From Thermodesulfovibrionales bacterium (GTDB taxonomy: Bacteria > Nitrospirota > Thermodesulfovibrionia > Thermodesulfovibrionales > SM23-35): a stretch of DNA of 15,936 nt. Each line of letters begins with the position of its first letter. Positions within the stretch are counted from its first letter, which is position 1. Positions 6,677 through 12,233 of the stretch are shown here, one piece after another. The DNA is taken from NCBI GenBank assembly GCA_022865525.1, contig JALHSV010000201.1, positions 1-15,936 of the forward strand. The letters run 5' to 3'. The position numbers and the translations under genes are program-made. The notes under the pieces are model-generated. The model searched no databases. It saw only the letters and a program-made list of their open reading frames with translations, and was not told the origin of the DNA.

Positions 6677-6752
6677 CGTTATGCGTTACTTGTAACCGAA
6701 ATATTCATCGAAACACAGATAACGAATCATACATAACGGATAACGTATAGCG
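6677..6752. repeat. Heptad inverted-repeat element, rplF-rplR gap
   Basis: Five 7-bp units in perfect register run from 6718 to 6752: GATAACG, AATCATA, CATAACG, GATAACG, TATAGCG. On the left, CGTTATG CGTTACT (6677-6690) are the complementary form. The 12-bp left arm 6677-6688 and right arm 6734-6745 are complementary at 11 of 12 positions across 45 nt. This is the clearest member of the intergenic repeat family in this window. No coding frame or terminator was seen in the gap. Confidence 0.7.
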
Positions 6753-6759
6753 AAAAGGT

Positions 6760-6765
6760 GGAGGT
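6760..6765 (+). promoter_or_regulatory. Shine-Dalgarno deciding the rplR start
   Basis: GGAGGT lies 4 nt before TTG 6770. The upstream in-frame GTG at 6758 overlaps this site and would make the ribosome-binding site part of the coding sequence, so TTG 6770 is preferred. Confidence 0.7.
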
Positions 6766-6769
6766 TGTT

Positions 6770-7132
6770 TTGACTGAGAGCAAAAAAGAGTCCAGACAGA
6801 GAAGGCAAAGCAGAATAAGGAAGAAAGTATCAGGGACCCCTGCAAGACTGAGATTGTCCGTTTGTCGGAGTTTGAATCACATATATGCTCAGCTTATTGA
6901 TGACTCAAAGGGACATACGGTCGTAGCGGCATCAACTCATGACAAGGAATTACAGGCTGAGAAATCACATAAAGGGAATGTTCATGCAGCAAAACAAGTG
7001 GGAGCACTGATCGCAAAAAGGGCTTTGGAGAAAGGCATAAAGAAAGTTGTCTTCGACAGAAGCGGGTATCTGTATCATGGTACGATTAAAGCTTTGGCTG
7101 AAGCTACCAGGGAAGCAGGGCTTGAATTTTGA
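6770..7132 (+). CDS. rplR: 50S ribosomal protein L18 (TTG start)
   Basis: L18 (120 residues from this start) binds 5S rRNA together with L5 and anchors it to the large subunit. The beginning contains the basic RQRRQSRIRKKVSGTPARLRLSV segment. SLNHIYAQLIDDSKGHTVVAAST follows, then AAKQVGALIAKRALEKGIKKVVFDRSGYLYHG and ALAEATREAGLEF, the hallmark C-terminus. TTG 6770 is preferred to GTG 6758 because of the GGAGGT site between them and because it gives the normal family length. It lies between two repeat-bearing gaps. Confidence 0.95.
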   Translation: MTESKKESRQRRQSRIRKKVSGTPARLRLSVCRSLNHIYAQLIDDSKGHTVVAASTHDKELQAEKSHKGNVHAAKQVGALIAKRALEKGIKKVVFDRSGYLYHGTIKALAEATREAGLEF

Positions 7133-7137
7133 CGAGG

Positions 7138-7193
7138 TATCAGTATTTGGTTTTTAGGTGTCTATTACGAACAACTGATAACTGAAAACTGAA
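7138..7193. repeat. Heptad tandem repeat (AACTGAW)x3, rplR-rpsE gap
   Basis: Three exact-register 7-bp units, AACTGAT AACTGAA AACTGAA, fill 7173-7193. TATCAGT at 7138-7144 is a perfect inverse of ACTGATA at 7174-7180. The unit is of the same size as those in neighbouring gaps though the word differs. The 83-nt gap shows no gene. Confidence 0.7.
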
Positions 7194-7215
7194 CACGTAT
7201 ATATATGGAGGGTAT

Positions 7216-7722
7216 GTGGAGAAGATTGATCCGGACGGCCTGAATTTAAAGGATAAGGTTGTATACATAAACAGAGTTGCCAAAGTCGTAAAAGGCGGGA
7301 GACGTTTTTCCTTTACTGCTCTTGTCGTCGTGGGTGATGGAGAGGGGACTGTTGGCGTGGGAAAAGGAAAGGCAGCGGAAGTTCCCGAGGCAATACGAAA
7401 GGCGGTAGAACAGGCAAAGAAATCCCTTGTCAAATTCCCCATAAAAGATGGAACACTTCCACATAAGATCATCGGGAGATTTGGCGCTGGAACCGTCGTT
7501 ATCAACCCTGCAGTAAAAGGTACCGGCATCATCGCGGGTGGCGCGGTCAGGGCTGTTCTTGAAGTTGGTGGTGTGCGGAACGTTGTTGCAAAATCACTCC
7601 GCAGTCATAATCCTTTCAATTCTGTCAAAGCGACATTACATGGACTTATGAGTCTCAAAAATCCTGATACGGTTATGAAGCTGAGAGGAAAAGCTGAGGA
7701 AGAGACACAGGAGGTATCATGA
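7216..7722 (+). CDS. rpsE: 30S ribosomal protein S5 (GTG start)
   Basis: S5 (168 residues) shapes the mRNA entry site and affects decoding accuracy. The double-stranded-RNA-binding-like N-terminal domain is clear (VAKVVKGGRRFSFTALVVVGDG, then GVGKGKAAEVPEAI). The C-terminal domain shows GTGIIAGGAVRAVLEVGGV and the conserved NPFN. GTG 7216 is the only in-frame start before the conserved region, with GGAGGG at 7207-7212. The nearby ATGs at 7205 and 7214 are out of frame. Its stop overlaps the rplO start (ATGA), leaving no room for rpmD. Confidence 0.96.
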   Translation: MEKIDPDGLNLKDKVVYINRVAKVVKGGRRFSFTALVVVGDGEGTVGVGKGKAAEVPEAIRKAVEQAKKSLVKFPIKDGTLPHKIIGRFGAGTVVINPAVKGTGIIAGGAVRAVLEVGGVRNVVAKSLRSHNPFNSVKATLHGLMSLKNPDTVMKLRGKAEEETQEVS

Positions 7723-8159
7723 AGTTGGAAGATTTACAACCCGCTGCTGGGAGTAAAAGGAAAGACAAGAGAGTTGGCAGAGGCGTGGGTTCAGGTCATG
7801 GGAAAACTTCATGCAAAGGCCATAAAGGACAAAAAGCCCGCTCGGGAGGAACCAAGGGGCCTGCCTTTGAAGGCGGACAGATGCCTCTTCAGAGAAGGCT
7901 TCCCAAGAGAGGTTTCAAGAACAATTTTTCCGTTGAATTTGCAATCATAAACCTTAAGGATATAAATACTCTAAAAGATATGGATATCATAACTCCGGAA
8001 GCCCTCCTTGAGAAAGGTGTTATCAAAAATTTAAAAAGCGGACTCAAAGTCCTCGGTGAAGGTGAGATACAGAGGCCGGTTACAATCAAGGCAGATGCTT
8101 TCAGTGCCTCTGCATTAGCCAAGATAGCTGCTGCAGGTGGCAAAGCAGAGGTAGTTTAA
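7719..8159 (+). CDS. rplO: 50S ribosomal protein L15
   Basis: L15 (146 residues) is a late-assembly 23S rRNA binder. Its long Gly/Lys/Arg-rich N-terminal extension (KRVGRGVGSGHGKTSCKGHKGQKARSGG) is unmistakable, followed by FEGGQMPLQRRLPKRGFKN. The globular C-terminal domain ends KADAFSASALAKIAAAGGKAEVV. AGGAGG (7709-7714) lies 4 nt before the ATG, and the start overlaps the rpsE stop. In many bacteria L30 is encoded between S5 and L15; here it is not. Confidence 0.97.
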   Translation: MKLEDLQPAAGSKRKDKRVGRGVGSGHGKTSCKGHKGQKARSGGTKGPAFEGGQMPLQRRLPKRGFKNNFSVEFAIINLKDINTLKDMDIITPEALLEKGVIKNLKSGLKVLGEGEIQRPVTIKADAFSASALAKIAAAGGKAEVV

Positions 8160-8162
8160 ACG

Positions 8163-9467
8163 TTGGGCATCGTATCAAGCTTCCAGAATATCTTTAAAAT
8201 ACCGGAACTCAAAAGCAGGGTTTTATTCACTCTTGCCCTCCTCGCTGTTTACAGGATAGGAGCTCATATCCCGACGCCGGGCATTAATGGAGAGGAGTTG
8301 AGCAAATTCCTGACTGAAAAAGGCGGGGCGCTCATGGGCTTTTTTGACATGTTTTCCGGCGGCGCTTTATCCAGGGTGACTATCTTTGCCCTTGGTATTA
8401 TGCCTTATATCAGTGCATCGATTATCTTCCAGCTTTTAACTGTTGTTATTCCTGCTATAGGCAAGCTTGCAAAAGAAGGTGAGGCAGGGAGGAAAAAAAT
8501 TGTACGGTATACACGATACGGGACCGTTGTTATTAGTGCGATACAGTCATTTGGTATTGCGGCCGGTCTTGAAGGTATGTCAGGAGGCGCGTTTGTGCAA
8601 AATCCTGGATGGTCATTCAGATTGCTGACCATGCTTACCCTAACCTCAGGGACGGCTTTTATCATGTGGCTTGGTGAACAAATTACCGAACGAGGAATCG
8701 GGAACGGCATCTCGCTCATCATCTTTGCGGGCATTGTTGCGCGGTTTCCCAATGCAATAATCAGCACCGGACGACTCTTGCAGGCAGGAGAACTTTCGAT
8801 CTTTTTTGGTCTCTTCCTTGTCTTCATGATGGTTGCCATTGTAGCAGGAATTATTTACATGGAGAGGGGGCAGAGAAAGATCCCCGTGCAGTACGCCAAA
8901 AGGGTAGTTGGCCGAAAAGTATATGGTGGCCAGTCGACACATCTCCCCTTAAAAATTAATACATCAGGCGTAATACCACCGATATTTGCGTCTTCGATCA
9001 TCATGTTCCCGGCAACAGTAGCTGGTTTTATTGCAGTCCCGTGGGTTCAGGCAATCGCGAGACAGCTTTCGCCGGGGTCGGTGCTTTACACTACTCTTTA
9101 TGTCGGCATGATTTTCTTTTTTGCCTACTTCTATACAGCCATTATTTTCAATCCTGTTGATATCGCAGATAATCTCAAGAAATATGGCGGATATATACCT
9201 GGTATCCGTCCAGGGCAAAAGACTTCAGAATACATTTACCGGGTTTTATCCCGTCTGACGTTCGTGGGTGCTCTTTACCTCGGCATTGTCTGTATAATCC
9301 CTGAAATCCTCATTGCGAGGTTTAATGTGCCGTTCTATTTCGGCGGGACATCTCTTCTCATTGCTGTAGGTGTTGCTCTGGATACCGTTTCACAGATCGA
9401 GTCTCATTTAGTTACCCGTTCGTACGAGGGATTTCTCAAAAAGGGCAGGATCAGGGGAAGGAAATAG
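8163..9467 (+). CDS. secY: Protein translocase subunit SecY (TTG start)
   Basis: SecY (434 residues) is the channel of the SecYEG translocon in the inner membrane. About ten hydrophobic segments alternate with charged loops, starting at about residue 19. The plug-region motif (GFFDMFSGGALSR, 59-71), the ITERGIGNGIS motif (174-184), IPVQYAKRVVGRKVYGGQSTHLPLKIN (240-266) and the cytoplasmic loop PGIRPGQ (346-352) are present. Arg349 in that loop matches the SecA-interaction Arg357 of E. coli. TTG 8163 gives the full N-terminus. AGAGGT (8147-8152) lies upstream, inside rplO. Its linkage to ribosomal genes is the usual one, except that adk does not follow. Confidence 0.97.
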   Translation: MGIVSSFQNIFKIPELKSRVLFTLALLAVYRIGAHIPTPGINGEELSKFLTEKGGALMGFFDMFSGGALSRVTIFALGIMPYISASIIFQLLTVVIPAIGKLAKEGEAGRKKIVRYTRYGTVVISAIQSFGIAAGLEGMSGGAFVQNPGWSFRLLTMLTLTSGTAFIMWLGEQITERGIGNGISLIIFAGIVARFPNAIISTGRLLQAGELSIFFGLFLVFMMVAIVAGIIYMERGQRKIPVQYAKRVVGRKVYGGQSTHLPLKINTSGVIPPIFASSIIMFPATVAGFIAVPWVQAIARQLSPGSVLYTTLYVGMIFFFAYFYTAIIFNPVDIADNLKKYGGYIPGIRPGQKTSEYIYRVLSRLTFVGALYLGIVCIIPEILIARFNVPFYFGGTSLLIAVGVALDTVSQIESHLVTRSYEGFLKKGRIRGRK

Positions 9468-9516
9468 GGGACAAGAATCCACGACGCATAGTTACCGGGA
9501 CTGAACGTGTGGAGCA

Positions 9517-10266
9517 ATGATCATATTGAAATCCCCAGAGGAAATAGAAAAGATTACTCAATCATGTCTTGTTGTTGCAAAGGCACTTGATAGTTTAAAA
9601 GATATGGTGACTCCTGGTGTTACAACAATGGAATTAGAACATTTTGCAGATGAATATATCCGGTCGAATAACGCAATGCCGGCTTTTAAGGGATACCGGG
9701 GATACCCTGCAAGTATCTGTACCTCAATTAATAATGAGGTCATTCACGGAATACCGTCTAACAGGGTGTTAGAGGAAGGCGATATTATCGGTATTGATCT
9801 TGGTGTTTATAAGGACGGTTTTTACGGTGATGCAGCCTGTACGTTTGGTGTTGGCAAGATAACCCCGGATGCCGAAAAGCTCTTAAGGGTTACAGAAGAA
9901 TCCTTATACCTCGGTATAGAGCATGCACAAAAAAACAACAGGGTCTCGGATATTTCATACGCCATTCAAAAGCATATTGAATCACATGGCTTCTCGGTGG
10001 TCAGGGCATTTGTCGGCCATGGGATAGGAAGGGATCTCCATGAGGACCCACAGGTGCCCAATTTTGGGTTACCCGGTCGCGGGCCACGGCTCAAATCCGG
10101 GATAACACTGGCAATAGAACCGATGGTAAATGCTGGCAGACATGAGGTTGTGGTTCTCGACGACGGCTGGACTGCTGTGACTATGGACGGCACACTATCG
10201 GCTCATTTCGAGCATACAATCCTTGTGACGGAAGATAAGCCAAGAATATTGACTAAAATACATTAA
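9517..10266 (+). CDS. map: Type I methionine aminopeptidase
   Basis: This 249-residue metalloenzyme removes the initiator Met from nascent proteins in the cytoplasm, acting at the ribosome exit. The five metal ligands of the pita-bread fold are all present: Asp94 (GIDLGV), Asp105 (YGDAAC), His168 (FVGHGIGR), Glu201 (AIEPMV) and Glu232 (FEHTIL). His77 (NNEVIHGIP) matches the substrate-contacting His. There is no N-terminal zinc-finger or SH3-binding extension, so this is the short bacterial type Ia. The ATG at 9517 is the family start. The nearest Shine-Dalgarno, GGAG at 9511-9514, is only 2 nt away, so initiation may be weak. The gene lies between secY and infA. Confidence 0.97.
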   Translation: MIILKSPEEIEKITQSCLVVAKALDSLKDMVTPGVTTMELEHFADEYIRSNNAMPAFKGYRGYPASICTSINNEVIHGIPSNRVLEEGDIIGIDLGVYKDGFYGDAACTFGVGKITPDAEKLLRVTEESLYLGIEHAQKNNRVSDISYAIQKHIESHGFSVVRAFVGHGIGRDLHEDPQVPNFGLPGRGPRLKSGITLAIEPMVNAGRHEVVVLDDGWTAVTMDGTLSAHFEHTILVTEDKPRILTKIH

Positions 10267-10278
10267 AAAGCGTATATT
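10249..10278 (+). promoter_or_regulatory. Candidate sigma70 promoter for infA
   Basis: TTGACT (10249-10254, 5 of 6 to the -35 consensus) and TATATT (10273-10278, 5 of 6 to the -10) are spaced by 18 bp within the 3' end of map and the gap behind it. Transcription would start near 10285, about 3 nt before the infA ATG. Confidence 0.45.
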
Positions 10279-10287
10279 ATTCAGTTA

Positions 10288-10506
10288 ATGCCAAAAGAAG
10301 ATAATATAGAAGTTGAAGGGAAAATCGTTGAAACCCTGCCAAATGCAATGTTTAAGGTTGAACTTGAAAATGGTCAGATAGTACTTGCATATGTTTCTGG
10401 AAAAATGAGGATGCATTTTATTAAGATCCTGCCGGGTGACAGGGTTACGGTGGAACTTTCTCCCTATGACCTTACCAAGGGAAGAATAACGTATAGATTT
10501 AAATAG
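10288..10506 (+). CDS. infA: Translation initiation factor IF-1
   Basis: IF-1 (72 residues) binds the 30S A site during initiation. It is a single S1-like OB fold: KEDNIEVEGKIVETLPNAMFKVELENGQIVLAYVSGKMR, then ILPGDRVTVELSPYDLTKGRITYRFK, matching the family end to end. The ATG at 10288 is unambiguous by homology, yet no Shine-Dalgarno is seen in the 21 nt after map. A good promoter with its start near 10285 suggests an extra, leaderless transcript. IF-1 usually accompanies rpmJ and rpsM, as here. Confidence 0.97.
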   Translation: MPKEDNIEVEGKIVETLPNAMFKVELENGQIVLAYVSGKMRMHFIKILPGDRVTVELSPYDLTKGRITYRFK

Positions 10507-10522
10507 CATTATGAAGAGAATA

Positions 10523-10543
10523 AGCTAAAAGTCGAAAGAGAGA
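10523..10543. repeat. Heptad-type repeat, infA-rpmJ gap
   Basis: Units AGCTAAA AGTCGAA AGAGAGA read in 7-bp register and resemble AGTTAAA AGTGAAA AGTTGAA at 3866-3886. The gap is A/G-rich, so chance similarity is possible. Confidence 0.35.
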
Positions 10544-10548
10544 GTACT

Positions 10549-10662
10549 ATGAAAGTTCGTTCTTCAGTCAGGCCTATATGTGCTAAATGTAAGATCGTGA
10601 AAAGAAGGGGTATTATCCGGGTTATCTGTGAAAACCCAAGGCATAAACAGAAGCAGGGATAA
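10549..10662 (+). CDS. rpmJ: 50S ribosomal protein L36 (zinc-binding)
   Basis: This 37-residue protein is the smallest of the 50S subunit. It reads MKVRSSVRPICAKCKIVKRR, then GIIRVICENPRHKQKQG. The zinc ligands Cys11, Cys14, Cys27 and His32 are all present, so it is the C+ form. The ATG at 10549 gives the exact family start. It lies between infA and rpsM, as in most bacteria. The sequence just upstream (AAAGAGAGAG) is purine-rich and may serve as a weak ribosome site. Confidence 0.96.
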   Translation: MKVRSSVRPICAKCKIVKRRGIIRVICENPRHKQKQG

Positions 10663-10688
10663 GAAAGAAAGTAGAAAGCAGACAATAG
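10661..10688. repeat. Heptad-type repeat, rpmJ-rpsM gap
   Basis: AAGAAAG AAAGTAG AAAGCAG ACAATAG read in 7-bp register directly after the rpmJ stop. The two middle units differ by one base. This is consistent with the heptad repeats elsewhere in the operon but is purine-rich and short. Confidence 0.4.
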
Positions 10689-10733
10689 GTGGGGAAAAGT
10701 AAAAAATATCAGAAAACTCCAAGGGGGTAAAAG

Positions 10734-11108
10734 TTGGCGAGAATTGCCGGAGTGGATTTGCCTAAAAATGAGCGTGTCGAAATTGGCTTAACAAGAATTT
10801 TCGGCATAGGAAGGACTCTGTCACAGAAGATTTTATCTGAGACGGGTCTCAATCCAAATACAAGGGTTAAGGACCTCACGAACGAAGAGATTGTAAAAAT
10901 AAGGGGTGTGTTAGAAAGGGATTACAGGGTGGAGGGTGATCTCAGACGCGAAATATCTATGGGTATAAAAAGACTAATAGATATCGGAAGTTACAGGGGA
11001 ATGAGACATCGTTTTGGACTGCCCGTGAGAGGTCAAAGGACGAAAACTAATGCGCGGACGCGTAAAGGTCCAAGAAAAGCCGTTATGGGTAAAAAGAAAG
11101 AGGCTTAA
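10734..11108 (+). CDS. rpsM: 30S ribosomal protein S13 (TTG start)
   Basis: S13 (124 residues) lies in the 30S head, contacts P-site tRNA with its basic tail and forms bridges to the large subunit. The start MARIAGVDLPKNERVEIGLTRIFGIGR, GSYRGMRHRFGLPVRGQRTKTNARTRKGPRKAV and the Lys-rich end are standard. TTG 10734 gives this exact N-terminus and follows AAGGGGGT (10721-10728) at 5 nt. It begins the alpha-type part of the cluster, 3 nt before rpsK. Confidence 0.97.
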   Translation: MARIAGVDLPKNERVEIGLTRIFGIGRTLSQKILSETGLNPNTRVKDLTNEEIVKIRGVLERDYRVEGDLRREISMGIKRLIDIGSYRGMRHRFGLPVRGQRTKTNARTRKGPRKAVMGKKKEA

Positions 11109-11111
11109 AGA

Positions 11112-11498
11112 ATGGCTCAGAGAAAAAAAGGCGTAAAGAAAGAAAAAAAGAATATTGCGTATGGAGCAGCACATATCCAGGCTACTTTTAACAATACGAT
11201 CGTCACCATAACAGATCCGAATGGCGGCGTGCTTACATGGGCCAGTGCAGGAAACCTGGGATTCAAAGGTTCGAGAAAAAGTACACCATACGCTGCACAG
11301 ATGGCTGCTGCAGCGGCAGCAAAAAAGGCTATGGATTTCGGGATGAAACAGGTTGATATTTTTGTGAAAGGACCGGGTGCCGGGAGAGAGTCTGCTATAC
11401 GGGCGCTCCAGGCTGCAGGACTTGAGATTAATCTCATCAAAGATGTAACTCCTGTTCCTCACAATGGATGTAGACCTCCAAAAAGGAGGAGAGTGTAA
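11112..11498 (+). CDS. rpsK: 30S ribosomal protein S11
   Basis: S11 (128 residues) forms the 30S platform near the E-site codon with S18 and S21. The family blocks AHIQATFNNTIVTITDPNGGVLTWASAGNLGFKGSRKSTPYAAQ and GPGAGRESAIRALQAAGLEI are intact, as is the C-terminal VTPVPHNGCRPPKRRRV. The N-terminal segment is a Lys-rich extension. The Asn-Gly in PHNGCRPP is the site where isoaspartate forms in E. coli S11. Its last codons carry an AAAGGAGGAG ribosome site for rpsD. Confidence 0.98.
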   Translation: MAQRKKGVKKEKKNIAYGAAHIQATFNNTIVTITDPNGGVLTWASAGNLGFKGSRKSTPYAAQMAAAAAAKKAMDFGMKQVDIFVKGPGAGRESAIRALQAAGLEINLIKDVTPVPHNGCRPPKRRRV

Positions 11499-11500
11499 CT

Positions 11501-12127
11501 ATGGCACGATATATCGGAGCGTTGTGCAGGATTTGCCGGAGGGAAGGGGAAAAGCTGTTTCTGAAAGGTGACAGGTGCTATTCAGAGAAGTGTGCTGTTG
11601 AGAGGAGAAAATACCCGCCAGGACAGCATGGACAGGGATTCCGAAAGTTATCTGACTATGGTATTCAATTGAGGGAAAAACAAAAAGTAAGGAAAATATA
11701 CGGCCTGCTCGAGAGGCAGTTCAGAAAATACTTTCATAACGCTGAGAGGAAGAAAGGCATTACCGGAGAGGTGCTTCTTCAACTGATCGAGAGCCGGCTT
11801 GACACCATGGTTTTCCGCATGGGATTTGCACCCAACAGACGCAGGGCACGGCAAATTCTGCGTCACGGGCATATCCTTGTGAACGGGAGAAAAGTAAACC
11901 TCCCATCGTATGAGACAAAAGCCGGGGATATCCTTGAAGTAAAAGAAGCGAGCAGAAACATACCTGAAATTATCGATAGTCTTTCGAAATCTGAACACAG
12001 GGGAATCCCGGGCTGGGTTGAAGTTGATACCGCTCACTCCCGAGGCAAGGTTTTACACATTCCATCTCGAGATGAGATTCAGCTTCCTGTTCAGGAACAG
12101 CTCATCGTAGAACTCTATTCCAAATAA
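11501..12127 (+). CDS. rpsD: 30S ribosomal protein S4, zinc-finger (C+) type
   Basis: S4 (208 residues) is a primary 16S rRNA binder that nucleates 30S assembly and influences fidelity. In E. coli it represses the alpha operon. The N-terminus has a complete zinc finger, C9-X2-C12-X13-C26-X4-C31. The basic YPPGQHGQ segment and the S4 RNA-binding domain at about 98-160 follow (ESRLDTMVFRMGFAPNRRRARQILRHGHILVNGRKVN). The C-terminus ends VQEQLIVELYSK. The gene starts 2 nt after the rpsK stop with a strong AAAGGAGGAG at 11482-11491. A 106-nt gap with a hairpin separates it from rpoA. Confidence 0.97.
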   Translation: MARYIGALCRICRREGEKLFLKGDRCYSEKCAVERRKYPPGQHGQGFRKLSDYGIQLREKQKVRKIYGLLERQFRKYFHNAERKKGITGEVLLQLIESRLDTMVFRMGFAPNRRRARQILRHGHILVNGRKVNLPSYETKAGDILEVKEASRNIPEIIDSLSKSEHRGIPGWVEVDTAHSRGKVLHIPSRDEIQLPVQEQLIVELYSK

Positions 12128-12147
12128 TGTAAACCATTAATAACGAG

Positions 12148-12202
12148 GAGGCATACAGGAAGGAATCAGTGAACAACTTCCTGTGTCCTCTTGCTTGTTT
12201 TT
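12148..12202 (+). terminator. Candidate attenuator hairpin between rpsD and rpoA
   Basis: ACAGGAAG (12155-12162) pairs perfectly with CTTCCTGT (12177-12184) over a 14-nt loop. GAGG (12148-12151) and CCTC (12187-12190) extend the stem after a small internal loop. TTGCTTGTTTTT follows at 12191-12202. The T-tract is interrupted, so this would be a partial terminator at most, since rpoA and rplQ lie behind it. A structural role is the alternative. Confidence 0.4.
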
Positions 12203-12223
12203 AGTTGCTAATTTCAGAAATAG

Positions 12224-12229
12224 AGGAGG
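12224..12229 (+). promoter_or_regulatory. Shine-Dalgarno deciding the rpoA start
   Basis: AGGAGG lies 4 nt before ATG 12234. An in-frame GTG at 12183 would add 17 non-conserved residues across this site and has no ribosome site of its own, so it is rejected. Confidence 0.8.
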
Positions 12230-12233
12230 CCTT

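Noticed and set aside
3864..7193. The heptad arrays as CRISPR
   Set aside because: Units are 7 bp without unique spacers, and no cas genes are present.
12183..12233. Longer rpoA beginning at GTG 12183
   Set aside because: The 17 added residues are not conserved, run over the real AGGAGG site and begin within the hairpin.
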